A stretch of DNA of 64,000 bases from Bacillus changyiensis (GCF_027706145.1 NZ_JAQFWW010000001.1:1-64000); one strand, 5' to 3'. Shown: positions 6,403-15,879, numbered from the stretch's first letter. The notes: generated from the letters alone by a model not told the origin. A program made the numbers and translations.

Positions 6403-7239
6403 ATGAAACCGATATATGGACTAATTGGAAACCCAGTAGCGCATTCCATGTCTCCTGACATTCATAACGCAGCGTTCCAAGATCTATCTTTAGACGGATA
6501 TTATCATGCTTTCTGTGTTAAAAATGAAAGCCTTGAAGATGCAGTCAACGGGATGCGAGCACTGGGTATTCAAGGGTTTAACGTAACCATACCGCATAAG
6601 GTGTCAATTATAAAATATCTTGATCGAATTGACCAAAGTGCCAAAATCCTTGGAGCGGTAAACACTGTTAGAAGAGAAAAAGACCAGTTAGTCGGATATA
6701 ATACAGATGGAGAAGGCTTTTTAAAATCACTGAAACAGTCACTAAAAAAACCAATTGATGAGTTGATGATTCTCATTATAGGGGCCGGTGGGGCGGCACG
6801 GGCGATATTCACAACACTTGCATTACATCATCCGAAACAACTTGATGTAGCAAACAGGACACCTCAAAAAGCTGAAGCATTCATTTCACTTTATGAGGGA
6901 AAAACGAGAGCTTTATCATTAGCTGAGGCAGAAAAAAATCTGGCATCATATGATGTTTTGATTCAAACGACTTCAGTTGGTATGCACCCGAATATAGAGG
7001 CATGTCCGTTAAACGTAACAAAATCCAAAAAAACTTGCCTTGTCTGCGATATTATCTACAATCCGTTGAAAACGGCTTTTCTCAAACAAGCTGAAGCAAA
7101 AGGCTTAGAGACACTAAATGGAATCGGGATGTTTATCGGTCAGGCCGCACTGTCTTTTGAGTTGTGGACCGGACATGAGCCAGATATGGAAAAAATGAAA
7201 TCAATCGTTTTACGAAAATTAGGAGGAAAAGAATGTTAA
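6403..7239 (+). CDS. aroE: Shikimate dehydrogenase
   Basis: A 278-residue NADPH-dependent enzyme converting 3-dehydroshikimate to shikimate in aromatic amino acid synthesis (called aroD in older B. subtilis usage). The substrate-binding NPVAHSMSP opening, NVTIPHK with the catalytic Lys, NTDGEG, and the Rossmann GAGGAARA (~127-134) are all present; it ends with the helix containing GQAALSFELWTG. AGGGGGAG gives a good start. Its stop overlaps the start of yqeI. Confidence 0.94.
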   Translation: MKPIYGLIGNPVAHSMSPDIHNAAFQDLSLDGYYHAFCVKNESLEDAVNGMRALGIQGFNVTIPHKVSIIKYLDRIDQSAKILGAVNTVRREKDQLVGYNTDGEGFLKSLKQSLKKPIDELMILIIGAGGAARAIFTTLALHHPKQLDVANRTPQKAEAFISLYEGKTRALSLAEAEKNLASYDVLIQTTSVGMHPNIEACPLNVTKSKKTCLVCDIIYNPLKTAFLKQAEAKGLETLNGIGMFIGQAALSFELWTGHEPDMEKMKSIVLRKLGGKEC

Positions 7240-7523
7240 CAGGAAAACAAAAACGCTATTTACGGCGAGAAGCACATCATCTGACACCGATTTTTCAAGT
7301 TGGAAAAGGTGGAGTCAATGATAATATGATCAAACAAATTAGTGAAGCACTTGAAGCAAGAGAGTTGCTTAAAGTAAGTGTGCTTCAAAATTGTGAACAA
7401 CCAAAAGATGAAGTAAGAGATGCTCTGGTAAGTGGAACTCATGCCGAGCTCGTTCAAACCATTGGAAATATAATTGTGCTCTATAAAGAATCAAAAGAAA
7501 ATAAACAAATTGAGCTTCCTTAA
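7233..7523 (+). CDS. yqeI: YhbY/CRS1-type RNA-binding protein
   Basis: A 96-residue single CRM (CRS1-YhbY) domain: LTGKQKRYLRREAHHL, then FQVGKGG at the conserved GKGG-like loop, ending VLYKESKENKQIELP. Family members bind pre-50S particles, so a ribosome assembly role is inferred. The ATG overlaps the aroE stop, giving translational coupling with AGGAGG inside aroE. Confidence 0.9.
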   Translation: MLTGKQKRYLRREAHHLTPIFQVGKGGVNDNMIKQISEALEARELLKVSVLQNCEQPKDEVRDALVSGTHAELVQTIGNIIVLYKESKENKQIELP

Positions 7524-7541
7524 CATTTAAAGGTGGTAAAT

Positions 7542-8111
7542 ATGAGGAAAATCGGAGTTTTTGGGGGGACATTTGATCCACCTCACAATGGGCACTTGTT
7601 AATGGCAAATGAAGTACTTTACAAATTGGAACTTGATGAAATATGGTTTATGCCCAATCAAATTCCGCCACACAAACAGGAAAATACTTTTTCATTAAGC
7701 CAACATCGTGTTGAGATGCTCAAACTTGCGATATCGGAGAGAAAGCAATTTAAACTGGAAACCATTGAACTGGAACGGGAAGGTCCTTCCTATACATTTG
7801 ATACAGTATCCTTGTTAAAACAACGATATCCAAAAGATCAATTTTATTTTATCATCGGTGCGGATATGATAGAGTACTTGCCGAAGTGGTCAAATATTGA
7901 TGTACTTGTCAACATGATTAAATTTGTCGGCGTTAAGCGACCCGGTTATCAAATAGAAACACCTTATCCGCTTGTTTTCGTGGATGTACCAGCATTTGAA
8001 GTATCATCATCTTTACTGAGAGACCGCTTCAAACATTGTCAACCGACTGATTATTTAATTCCTGACAAAGTGAAGCTCTATGTAAAGGAGAATCATTTAT
8101 ATGAAACGTGA
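7542..8111 (+). CDS. nadD: Nicotinate-nucleotide adenylyltransferase
   Basis: A 189-residue enzyme joining ATP and nicotinate mononucleotide to form deamido-NAD, an essential step of NAD synthesis. [12 protein letters not shown] (HxGH nucleotidyltransferase motif) is at the N-terminus and SSSLLRDR (the ISSTxxR-like motif) near the C-terminus. The start MRKIGVFGG is preferred because AAAGGTGG lies upstream and in-frame codons before it are unconserved. It overlaps yqeK by 11 bases. Confidence 0.94.
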   Translation: MRKIGVFGGTFDPPHNGHLLMANEVLYKLELDEIWFMPNQIPPHKQENTFSLSQHRVEMLKLAISERKQFKLETIELEREGPSYTFDTVSLLKQRYPKDQFYFIIGADMIEYLPKWSNIDVLVNMIKFVGVKRPGYQIETPYPLVFVDVPAFEVSSSLLRDRFKHCQPTDYLIPDKVKLYVKENHLYET

Positions 8112-8658
8112 TGAAGCTCTTATTTGTGTGAAAAAACAACTGACCGAAGCCCGCTATACCCATACAATTCGTGTGATGGAAACTGCGATCGAGCTTGCTA
8201 ACCGTTTTGGCGCAGATGTGAACAAAGCAGAAACCGCCGCGATTTTTCATGATTATGCTAAATTTCGACCAAAAGAGGAAATGAAACAGATCATTGTCTC
8301 TGAAGGTGAATCTCTTGACGTGCTTGATTTTCACCCTGAACTTTGGCATGCACCAGCTGGGGCGATATTAGTGAATAAAGAAGTCGGGATAACAGATGAA
8401 GATGTTCTTTCAGCTATTAAATACCATACATCCGGACGACCCAATATGACATTGTTGGAAAAGGTGATTTATGTTGCGGATTATATCGAGCCTGGCCGTT
8501 CTTTTCCAGGTGTTGAGGAAGTTCGTACATTGGCTGAAACCGATTTAGATCTTGCACTGATTCAGGCTTTAAAAAATACGATTGCCTTTTTGTTAACAAA
8601 AAATCAAGCCGTCTTTCCAAAGACGATAGCGACATATAATGCATTGATTAAACAATGA
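8101..8658 (+). CDS. yqeK: YqeK, HD-domain diadenosine tetraphosphate (Ap4A) hydrolase
   Basis: A 185-residue HD-superfamily phosphohydrolase with HTIRVME (first His), FHDYAKF (HD pair, ~42-48), [11 protein letters not shown] and [10 protein letters not shown], followed by [10 protein letters not shown]. YqeK proteins hydrolyse Ap4A symmetrically to ADP and so remove alarmone-like dinucleotides. Conserved pairing with nadD is seen here too. Confidence 0.9.
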   Translation: MKRDEALICVKKQLTEARYTHTIRVMETAIELANRFGADVNKAETAAIFHDYAKFRPKEEMKQIIVSEGESLDVLDFHPELWHAPAGAILVNKEVGITDEDVLSAIKYHTSGRPNMTLLEKVIYVADYIEPGRSFPGVEEVRTLAETDLDLALIQALKNTIAFLLTKNQAVFPKTIATYNALIKQ

Positions 8659-8677
8659 CAATAGGAGGAATTAGTGA

Positions 8678-9031
8678 ATGGATCAAGCTTCAATTTTAAA
8701 AATTGCCGCGGAAGCCTGTGATGATAAGCGTGCAGAGGATATTATCGCCATGAATATGGAAGGGATTTCGCTTGTGGCTGACTATTTTCTCATTTGTCAC
8801 GGGAACTCAGATAAACAGGTACAGGCGATTTCCCGGGAAATTAAGGATCGTGCTGAAGAAAATGGTATCAATGTTAAGAAAATGGAAGGTTTTGATGAAG
8901 CTAAATGGGTGTTGATTGATTTAGGTGATGTCATTGCCCATGTATTTCATAAAGAGGAAAGACATTATTACAATCTTGAGAAGTTATGGGGAGATGCCCC
9001 ATTTGAAGATCCTTTTGGAGATCAAAAATGA
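8678..9031 (+). CDS. rsfS: Ribosomal silencing factor RsfS
   Basis: A 117-residue protein of the RsfS/Iojap/YbeB family. It begins with an AAEACDDKRAEDI helix, contains SLVADYFLICHGNSDKQVQAI, and ends in the conserved GDVIAHVFHKEERHYYNLEKLWGDA region (shown here in part: VFHKEERHYY). RsfS binds L14 and blocks subunit joining when nutrients are short. AGGAGG precedes the ATG. The stop overlaps the yqeM start (ATGA). Confidence 0.93.
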   Translation: MDQASILKIAAEACDDKRAEDIIAMNMEGISLVADYFLICHGNSDKQVQAISREIKDRAEENGINVKKMEGFDEAKWVLIDLGDVIAHVFHKEERHYYNLEKLWGDAPFEDPFGDQK

Positions 9032-9783
9032 TTTATGAAGGTTTTTCTAATGTTTATGACAATCTCATGTCTGATGCCCCGTATGATCAGTGGGTGGAAT
9101 GGATTGAGAGGACATTAGCCACACAGCACCATGAAAAGCTGCGGATCCTTGATTTAGCCTGTGGTACAGGTGAAATTGCCATTCGTTTAGCTGAAAAAGG
9201 CTATCACGTAACAGGTATTGATATAAGTGAAGATATGCTCACTCAGGCTCAGCAAAAAGCAGCTAGTCGACAGTTGTCCATTCCATTTTTTCAGCAGGAT
9301 ATGCGCAATTTAATAGGTCATTCCGAAAAATTTGATGCGGTTGTGATTTGTTGTGATTCTTTAAATTATTTAAAAGCTGAAAAAGACGTTTTAGTTACCT
9401 TCAAAAATGTTTTTTCTTTATTAGAGGATCAAGGCCTTCTATTATTTGATGTTCATTCCATATATAAAATGGACGCTGTTTTTCCGGACAGCACCTATGC
9501 TGATCAGAATGAAGACATTAGTGTGATCTGGCAAAGCTATCAAGGAGATGTGCCTCACTCAGTTGTTCATGATTTGACATTTTTTGTCGAGAATGAAGGT
9601 TTCTACAATCGCTTTGATGAAACACATGAACAGCGCACCTTTACTATCCAAGAATACAGCCATCTTTTGAAAGTGGCTGGCTTTGAAGTGCTACAGATAA
9701 CAGCTGATTTTTCAGATCGAGAACCTGAGGAAACCTCAGAACGTCTTTTTTATATAGCTAAAAAACCTAAAACCATCGTTTAA
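9028..9783 (+). CDS. yqeM: SAM-dependent methyltransferase YqeM
   Basis: A 251-residue class I methyltransferase. The SAM-binding motif LDLACGTGE (~42-50) is followed by GIDISEDML and later VVICCDSLNYL. It is last in the yqeG cluster, overlapping rsfS by four bases. The substrate is not established. Its TAA stop lies inside the loop of the terminator hairpin. Confidence 0.88.
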   Translation: MIYEGFSNVYDNLMSDAPYDQWVEWIERTLATQHHEKLRILDLACGTGEIAIRLAEKGYHVTGIDISEDMLTQAQQKAASRQLSIPFFQQDMRNLIGHSEKFDAVVICCDSLNYLKAEKDVLVTFKNVFSLLEDQGLLLFDVHSIYKMDAVFPDSTYADQNEDISVIWQSYQGDVPHSVVHDLTFFVENEGFYNRFDETHEQRTFTIQEYSHLLKVAGFEVLQITADFSDREPEETSERLFYIAKKPKTIV

Positions 9784-9798
9784 AATGACGATGGTTTT
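9769..9798 (+). terminator. Hairpin terminator enclosing the yqeM stop codon
   Basis: AAAACCATCGT (9769-9779) pairs with ACGATGGTTTT (9788-9798); the eight-base loop contains the yqeM TAA. The U-tail is only the end of the stem, so it is probably weak. Confidence 0.6.
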
Positions 9799-9850
9799 AA
9801 AAATGCCTTTTTCCTTTGTTGAACAATGAGAGTGTATGTGAAATAATGAG

Positions 9851-10672
9851 TCAAACTTGAAATTGTTTTTTGATAGCAGCTATGTCTTCCTCATACTTTG
9901 AATGAGTGTTTCGGAACATTTGATTGAACATGTCTTGAACACCGTTTTCCAGTGCTTTGAGCCCTTCACCGGTCACCCCGCCTTTTACGCAGACTTTTTC
10001 TTGGAGAGTTGGGAGAGTATAAACTCCGTTTTCAAGGAGTCTCCCTAAACCGATTAGCATTTCAGTTGACATCAAAATGGCATTTTCTTTTGATACAGAT
10101 GTTTCTTCTTGTGCTGCTTGAATCAATTTTTGAAGCAAAAAGCTAATAAAAGCAGGACCGCAGCTGACAATATCTGAAGCAACCCGTGTGATCTTTGGAT
10201 TGATTTCTAAAGGATTGGAAATATTCTTCAACAACTTTGTAATGGATTCTTTTGTAGTTGTCTGACAGCTTTCCCCAAAGGTTAAAAGTGAAACACCTGT
10301 CAAAGCCCGGTTCGTAATACTCGGAATTACTCTTGCCGCTTGACAGGAGACGACGGATTCTACCTGTTCGACTTGCACTGGACTCGTGATTGTAATCACA
10401 ACCTGATCCTTAGTGAAAAGAGGTGCTAACTGTTTAAGTAGTGGGTATATGTCAAGCGGCTTAACACAAATAAACACGACCTCACTTTCCGAAACGGCTT
10501 CTTCTGGTCGCTCTGCAACATGAATGTCTGAAAATTGTTTTTTTATTGATAATGCTTTGGCAATCGTACGATTTGTAATTGTTAATGATGAAGGATCTAC
10601 TGCTTTAGATTCTATTAGCGCCTCAATTAATATCGTTCCCATATTGCCAGTTCCGATAAAGCCGATATTCAA
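9851..10672 (-). CDS. comER: ComER, pyrroline-5-carboxylate reductase-like late competence protein
   Basis: A 273-residue ProC-family oxidoreductase. A Rossmann NADP motif GFIGTGNMG opens the protein; CVKPLD and a C-terminal dimer domain with the SCGPAFI and KGGVTGEGLKAL motifs follow. It is transcribed away from comEA, as in B. subtilis, where comER is not needed for DNA uptake and may affect sporulation or biofilm formation. The start has GGAGGGGAG upstream. Enzymatic activity is inferred from the family. Confidence 0.92.
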   Translation of the reverse strand: MNIGFIGTGNMGTILIEALIESKAVDPSSLTITNRTIAKALSIKKQFSDIHVAERPEEAVSESEVVFICVKPLDIYPLLKQLAPLFTKDQVVITITSPVQVEQVESVVSCQAARVIPSITNRALTGVSLLTFGESCQTTTKESITKLLKNISNPLEINPKITRVASDIVSCGPAFISFLLQKLIQAAQEETSVSKENAILMSTEMLIGLGRLLENGVYTLPTLQEKVCVKGGVTGEGLKALENGVQDMFNQMFRNTHSKYEEDIAAIKKQFQV

Positions 10673-10755
10673 TCGGTCTCCCCTCCTTTAAACCTGTATC
10701 TTTTAAACATTATGAGAACAGTAGCCAAATTATGTATGAAAGTAGGTGGTAACGA

Positions 10756-11382
10756 TTGGCTAGATTTTTAAAACCTTACAAATGGCTGGTGGTAGTGGGT
10801 TTTATTCTGGTTTTGATCATTGCAGGAGTTGTTATCATAAAAAATCAAGGACATCAATCATCTAAACATACTATTTTGCCAAAAGAGGCTGCAGCCGTTT
10901 CAGCTAAGCATGTGAAAAAAACAAAACCCGAAAAAGTGAAAGAAGTTGTGATCGATTTAAAAGGAGCTGTGAAACACCCTGGTGTATATCAGATGAAGGC
11001 GGGAGACAGGGTGCATCAATTGCTGAAAAAAGCTGGTGGGACTGTTAAAAAGGCAGATGAAAAGCAAATCAATTTAGCTGCAGTTCTGCAGGATGGAATG
11101 GTAGTGTATATCCCTAGTAAAGGTGAAAAGGCGGTTCAAGCTCAAACAGAGGCTACGGCTTCGGTGAAAGAGAGTGGGGAAGAGGCCGAAGTGGTTAATA
11201 TAAACAACGCATCATCAAAAGAGCTTCAATCAATACCGGGAGTCGGTCCATCAAAAGCGGATGCGATTGTCGCCTATCGGGAGGAAAATGGACCATTTCA
11301 GAAAATTGAAGACATAACAAATGTAACAGGCATTGGAGAAAAATCGTTTGAAAAAATGAAATCATCATTATCTGTAAACTAA
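10756..11382 (+). CDS. comEA: ComEA, membrane-anchored DNA receptor for transformation
   Basis: A 208-residue protein. One membrane anchor (~10-30) is followed by a charged linker, a SLBB domain (VIDLKGAVKHPGVYQM to VYIPS, ~66-121), a second linker and a C-terminal double helix-hairpin-helix (VNINNASSKELQSIPGVG ... VTGIGEKSFEKM) that binds double-stranded DNA outside the membrane. The start is TTG with a GGTGG ribosome binding site. ComK regulation is known in B. subtilis; no convincing AAAA-N5-TTTT box pair was found upstream. Confidence 0.93.
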   Translation: MARFLKPYKWLVVVGFILVLIIAGVVIIKNQGHQSSKHTILPKEAAAVSAKHVKKTKPEKVKEVVIDLKGAVKHPGVYQMKAGDRVHQLLKKAGGTVKKADEKQINLAAVLQDGMVVYIPSKGEKAVQAQTEATASVKESGEEAEVVNINNASSKELQSIPGVGPSKADAIVAYREENGPFQKIEDITNVTGIGEKSFEKMKSSLSVN

Positions 11383-11450
11383 ATTGACGTAAGTATACAA
11401 ACCTATGTAAACTTAGGAAAGATGATTTCATATTCTGGAGGGAAAAACAA

Positions 11451-12020
11451 TTGGAACGGATTTCTTGGGATCAATATTTTATGGCGCAAAGCCATTTATT
11501 GGCGCTTCGCAGCACATGTACTAGACTTGCTGTGGGAGCGACGATTGTCAGAGATAAACGGATTATAGCGGGGGGATACAACGGATCAATCGCCGGTGGA
11601 GTTCACTGTACAGATGAAGGCTGTTATATTGTGGACAATCACTGTGTCAGAACGATCCATGCAGAGATGAATGCGATTCTTCAATGTGCTAAATTTGGTG
11701 TTCCAACAGAAGGAGCGGAAATTTATGTTACTCATTTTCCCTGCATACAATGCTCTAAATCAATTATTCAAGCAGGCATTCAAACAATATATTATGCCAA
11801 GGATTATAAAAATCACCCATATGCCATTGACCTTTTTGAGCAGGCTTCAGTCAGAGTCGAGCAGGTAGAATTAAAAGAGATGATGATCGATCTTCATCAC
11901 CAAGAAAAATTATCTTTTGTAGCTGATATGATGAAACGGCTTTCTGAGGCGGGACTAGAAGAAGCAGAGATGGAAAAAATCCAGAAGCAGGCAAATCAAT
12001 TGTTTGCAAGTCGTGTGTAG
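11451..12020 (+). CDS. comEB: ComEB, dCMP deaminase-like protein
   Basis: A 189-residue zinc cytidine/dCMP deaminase. H70-A-E72 and P97-C98-IQ-C101 form the catalytic zinc site; the N-terminal RSTCTRLAVGA and GGYNGS are typical of dCMP deaminases making dUMP. In B. subtilis it helps place the ComG/ComE machinery at the cell poles although not essential for uptake. TTG start with GGAGGG upstream; comEC begins seven bases after the stop. Confidence 0.93.
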   Translation: MERISWDQYFMAQSHLLALRSTCTRLAVGATIVRDKRIIAGGYNGSIAGGVHCTDEGCYIVDNHCVRTIHAEMNAILQCAKFGVPTEGAEIYVTHFPCIQCSKSIIQAGIQTIYYAKDYKNHPYAIDLFEQASVRVEQVELKEMMIDLHHQEKLSFVADMMKRLSEAGLEEAEMEKIQKQANQLFASRV

Positions 12021-12026
12021 TCTGTA

Positions 12027-14348
12027 ATGGACATGTACCGCCTCATCCCGTGCGGAGCAATTTCAGCAGTTGCCGGAATTGCCTCTGCACAATCTTCTTC
12101 TTTTCTCCCTGTAGCCATCTTTTTATGTCTTCTCTTGATCTCCTGTCTTCCAAGAAAGCAATTTATTCTTTTCGTGATCTGTATATTTGTTTTCGCATTG
12201 TATGTTATTTATTTTTTAATCATGGACCATTCAAATACGACATATTACCAAGAGGGTCCTTTTCATACTAAAGCCTCTGTACTGAATATTCCTAAAATCG
12301 ATGGAGATCGTTTCACTTTCATTGCAGAAACGGCTGATAAGGAAAGGTTAAAAGTTAATTACACCATTCGATCCCCTGAGGAAAAAACAGTGCTTTCAAT
12401 CTTGAAACCTAACAGTTCATGTTTCTTTACAGGTCAATTAAGGAAACCGAAAAAAGCGACGGTCCCCGGGACTTTTGGTGCTTATGAGTATCTTTATCAA
12501 CAAGGTATACACTGGAATTATAAGCTCAAATCGATCACCAATTGTAAATCTGACGAATCGTCATTTTTATTAAACATTCGTCAAACAGGGCTTGCCTTTA
12601 TTGAAAAAAATATGCCTGAACAAGCAGCCGGTATTGTTCAAGCACTTATCTTTGGCGAGCGGTTTTTGATTGAAAAGGAAGTGCTGGATAGCTATCAAAT
12701 ACTTGGCATCATCCACCTTTTAGCTATTTCTGGCCTTCATGTCGCCATTTTTTCAACAACCATTTTTTACACTCTTCTCCGAATAGGTATAACGAGAGAA
12801 ACTGCCAAGGTATTTTTAATCATATTTCTCCCTGTCCTTACAGTTTTAACAGGTTGTGCTCCATCAGTTCTAAGAGCTGTCCTCATGTCAGAAATATATT
12901 TGCTTTCTTCATTGTTAAAAAAACGACTTAAAACAGCCGATGTTCTCGGCCTTGCTTGTCTTGGATTATTGTTGTATAACCCATATCTCTTATTTCAAGT
13001 CGGCTTTCAGCTTTCTTTTTCGATATGTTTTGTTTTCATTCTTTCAAAAGACATATTTATAAAATTGAAATATCGAATTTCACAATTGTTACTTGCATCT
13101 TTTCTGGCTCAACTCGGTTCCCTTCCAATTCTCCTTTATCATTTCCAAACCTTTTCACTTCTGAGCATCTTCATGAATCTCATGTTTGTACCGTTTTATA
13201 TATACATGATCATACCGTTAGTACTTGGTAGTATACTAGCTTTGTTGATTGTACATCCTCTGGGTGAAATGATCGTAAATGTCCTTGACGCTTTGATTCG
13301 ATGGAGCCATCAAGTTGCAACAGCCGCTTCCTCTGTTGATGTTTTTACATTTGCTGCTGTCAAGCCAGGACACCTCCAATTGCTCTTTTATTCGGTTTCT
13401 ATATGTGTTCTCCTTGTGTATATGGAAAAGGCATTGTCTCTTCAAAAACTAATTGCTCCGCTTTGTTGTTTTTTTGTTGTGCTTTTGTTTCATCTCGCAA
13501 CACCATTTTTGAAACAAGAAGGTGAAGTCACAATGATCGATGTCGGACAAGGAGACAGCATGTATGTTAGTGCTCCTGGACAGAACGGAACCGTTTTAAT
13601 AGATACAGGGGGAATTGTTTCGTTTGACAATGAGGACTGGCGGAAAAGGAAAAAAGAGTTTTCATTAGGAGATCGTGTATTAATACCATTTTTATCCTCG
13701 AAAGGTGTTAAAAAACTCGATGCTTTAATACTTACCCATGCGGATCAAGATCATATCGGTGAAGCGGAGACGCTGATTAAAAAAAATAAGATTAACAAAT
13801 TGATTGTTCCAAAAGGTTATGCGGTTCAGTTGGCCGACGAAAATCTCCTCCACCTTGCTTTAAAAAAAGGAATAGAAGTAAAAGTTGTCAAGAGAGGCGA
13901 CAGATTGGAGATCGGGGATCTCAAGTTTTATGTTTTGTCACCAGACAAGATTGATAGGAATAGTAGAAATAACAGCTCACTCGTTTTATGGATGATGGCA
14001 GGCGGTTTTAGTTGGCTTTTAACAGGTGATTTGGAAAAAGAAGGGGAGAGGCAAATAATAGAGACGTATCCTCATTTGAAAGCTGATGTTCTGAAAGTTG
14101 GTCATCATGGTAGTAAAGGGTCAACGGGAGAGGAATTGGTCGCACAAATTAAGCCTAAAATAGCTCTTATCTCAGCAGGAGAAAATAATCGCTATCACCA
14201 TCCGCATTTCGAAGTGTTGAAAATTTTAAAACGACATCATGTTAAGGTCATGAGAACAGATCGAGATGGAACCATTCAGTACCTATTTGGAAAGAGAGGC
14301 GGAACGTTTTTTCTTCATCCTCCATATGATAAAATATCTTCCTCATAA
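12027..14348 (+). CDS. comEC: ComEC, DNA uptake channel
   Basis: A 773-residue polytopic membrane protein close to the family length (776 in B. subtilis). Layout: N-terminal membrane helices with an extracellular OB-like domain (~75-175); the competence domain with many spans (~195-490, containing LLAISGLHVA and GCAPSVLRA); and a C-terminal metallo-beta-lactamase domain (MIDVGQGDSM ~503, THADQDHIGE ~569, KVGHHGSKGST ~690) thought to degrade one strand during uptake. No strong ribosome binding site; coupling to comEB is likely. Confidence 0.94.
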   Translation: MDMYRLIPCGAISAVAGIASAQSSSFLPVAIFLCLLLISCLPRKQFILFVICIFVFALYVIYFLIMDHSNTTYYQEGPFHTKASVLNIPKIDGDRFTFIAETADKERLKVNYTIRSPEEKTVLSILKPNSSCFFTGQLRKPKKATVPGTFGAYEYLYQQGIHWNYKLKSITNCKSDESSFLLNIRQTGLAFIEKNMPEQAAGIVQALIFGERFLIEKEVLDSYQILGIIHLLAISGLHVAIFSTTIFYTLLRIGITRETAKVFLIIFLPVLTVLTGCAPSVLRAVLMSEIYLLSSLLKKRLKTADVLGLACLGLLLYNPYLLFQVGFQLSFSICFVFILSKDIFIKLKYRISQLLLASFLAQLGSLPILLYHFQTFSLLSIFMNLMFVPFYIYMIIPLVLGSILALLIVHPLGEMIVNVLDALIRWSHQVATAASSVDVFTFAAVKPGHLQLLFYSVSICVLLVYMEKALSLQKLIAPLCCFFVVLLFHLATPFLKQEGEVTMIDVGQGDSMYVSAPGQNGTVLIDTGGIVSFDNEDWRKRKKEFSLGDRVLIPFLSSKGVKKLDALILTHADQDHIGEAETLIKKNKINKLIVPKGYAVQLADENLLHLALKKGIEVKVVKRGDRLEIGDLKFYVLSPDKIDRNSRNNSSLVLWMMAGGFSWLLTGDLEKEGERQIIETYPHLKADVLKVGHHGSKGSTGEELVAQIKPKIALISAGENNRYHHPHFEVLKILKRHHVKVMRTDRDGTIQYLFGKRGGTFFLHPPYDKISSS

Positions 14349-14353
14349 TAGAG

Positions 14354-14376
14354 AAAAAGACTGCAGTTAAGCAGTC
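14354..14376 (-). terminator. Terminator of yqzM
   Basis: GACTGC/GCAGTC hairpin followed on the minus strand by TTTTT. It lies 58 bases after yqzM and just past the comEC stop. Confidence 0.65.
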
Positions 14377-14433
14377 GGGATGAAGCAGCCTAGCCTTAAA
14401 ATGAAGAGAGTAGATCTGTTATGATGAATTGAT

Positions 14434-14568
14434 TTAACTGGCTAGATGGATCACAGTAGCAATAATGAACATCGTAGCAAAAAAGCCAAAAGTTACGACA
14501 AAACCGACACCAGAGTCAATAAGATCATTGCGTTTGCTTTGTACGTTTTTTTCAAATTCGTTCACCAT
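14434..14568 (-). CDS. yqzM: YqzM, small membrane protein
   Basis: A 44-residue protein with a charged N-terminal half (MVNEFEKNVQSKRNDLIDSG) and one membrane span (about 22-42). It matches the short conserved YqzM family, located as in B. subtilis between comEC and holA on the opposite strand. GGAGGGG stands 5 bases before the ATG. Function unknown. Confidence 0.88.
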   Translation of the reverse strand: MVNEFEKNVQSKRNDLIDSGVGFVVTFGFFATMFIIATVIHLAS

Positions 14569-14705
14569 TTACCCCTCCTATTGTTATTCAGTATAATTCA
14601 ATTCTTTAGAAAAATCTAGAAGTGTTCTGTAGCCGTTTTCAAAATTTATGAATATCGTCTTTTATAAGCTGACCCGGGGGTTTGTAAAAGGCGTTTATTA
14701 TAAAT

Positions 14706-14737
14706 GAGAGAGCGGATCTTCCGCATCTCTCTTTACT
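14706..14737 (+). terminator. Terminator upstream of holA
   Basis: GAGAGaGCGGA / TCCGCatCTCTC hairpin followed by a T-rich stretch. No plus-strand gene lies between comEC (ends 14348) and this point, so it probably stops comE transcripts that have run antisense through yqzM. Confidence 0.65.
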
Positions 14738-14792
14738 ATTTGTCAATCACGCTTTAGGATAGAAGGGAGAAGAAAGAGAGGTCGTATTTAAG

Positions 14793-15833
14793 ATGGTATT
14801 TGACGTTTGGAAAAGCTTAGCAAAAGGGGATGTTCATCCTGTTTACTGTTTATATGGAAAAGAGACATTCCTGTTGCAGGAAACGGTTCATAGGATTAGA
14901 CAAGCTGTTGTTGATGAGGAGACGAAAGATTTTAATCTTTCCGTATTTGATTTGGAAGAGGATTCATTGGAGCTTGCCATAGAAGATGCAGAAACATTTC
15001 CGTTTATGGGTGAGCGGCGACTCGTTATTGTCAAAAATCCATCTTTTTTAACTGCTGAAAAAAAGAAAGAAAAGCATGAGCACAATTTGGGAGTGTTGGA
15101 AGCTTATATCACACAGCCTGCCCCGTATTCTGTTTTCGTTATGCTTGCCCCGTATGAAAAACTTGATGAACGAAAAAAGCTGACCAAACTGTTGAAAAAA
15201 CACGCTTACATGGTTGAAGCGAAAGAATTAAATGGAAAAGAAACTGCTGACTTTATTAAAAATCTTGCGAAATCAGAAGGAAAACAAATCGAAACAGAGG
15301 CGGCAGAAGAGCTTGTTATTTTGTGCAATGCCAGTTTATCATCAATTGACCAAGAGATTAAAAAGCTTAGTACATATATTGGAGAACGCGATCTAATTGC
15401 GCTTGACGATGTTAAAAAGCTTGTTGCAAGGGGACTTGAGCAAAATATTTTTGAATTGATTAACAAAATTGTGAATCGAAACCGAACTGAAGCGTTACAA
15501 ATTTTCTATGATTTATTAAAACAAAATGAAGAGCCCATTAAAATGATGGCGTTGATTGTCAATCAATTTCGTCTAATTTTACAGACCAAATACTTTTCGC
15601 AACAAGGATATGGTCAAAAGCAAATTGCTTCAAACTTAAAAGTTCATCCATTCAGGATAAAGCTGGCGCTCGATCAAGCAAAGCTTTTTTCAGAAGAGGA
15701 ACTAAAAAATATTATTGAACAGCTTGCAATTATGGATTATGAGATGAAAACGGGAAAAAAAGACAAGCAATTACTGCTTGAATTGTTTCTCCTCAAATTG
15801 TTACAACCGCCTGGAAAAAACGATTCTGTTTAA
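14793..15833 (+). CDS. holA: DNA polymerase III delta subunit
   Basis: A 346-residue HolA protein, the clamp-loader subunit that opens the DnaN ring. The opening CLYGKETFLLQETVHRIRQ is the degenerate nucleotide-fold start of the family; FPFMGERRLVIVKN and the C-terminal KMMALIVNQFRLILQ, VHPFRIKLAL, DYEMKTGKKD regions are all characteristic. It stands alone between two terminators. Confidence 0.93.
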   Translation: MVFDVWKSLAKGDVHPVYCLYGKETFLLQETVHRIRQAVVDEETKDFNLSVFDLEEDSLELAIEDAETFPFMGERRLVIVKNPSFLTAEKKKEKHEHNLGVLEAYITQPAPYSVFVMLAPYEKLDERKKLTKLLKKHAYMVEAKELNGKETADFIKNLAKSEGKQIETEAAEELVILCNASLSSIDQEIKKLSTYIGERDLIALDDVKKLVARGLEQNIFELINKIVNRNRTEALQIFYDLLKQNEEPIKMMALIVNQFRLILQTKYFSQQGYGQKQIASNLKVHPFRIKLALDQAKLFSEEELKNIIEQLAIMDYEMKTGKKDKQLLLELFLLKLLQPPGKNDSV

Positions 15834-15848
15834 TCATTGCAAGTAAAA

Positions 15849-15875
15849 AAGCTTGGCGCTCGCCAAGCTTTCTTT
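15849..15875. terminator. Bidirectional terminator between holA and rpsT
   Basis: AAGCTTGGCG and CGCCAAGCTT form a perfect ten-base stem with a two-base loop; T-runs lie on both sides. Confidence 0.9.
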
Positions 15876-15879
15876 TATG

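Noticed and set aside
10673-10755. ComK box (AAAA-N5-TTTT pair) before comEA
   Set aside because: Only A/T-rich fragments are present; spacing does not fit, so no site is claimed although ComK control is known for this operon in B. subtilis.
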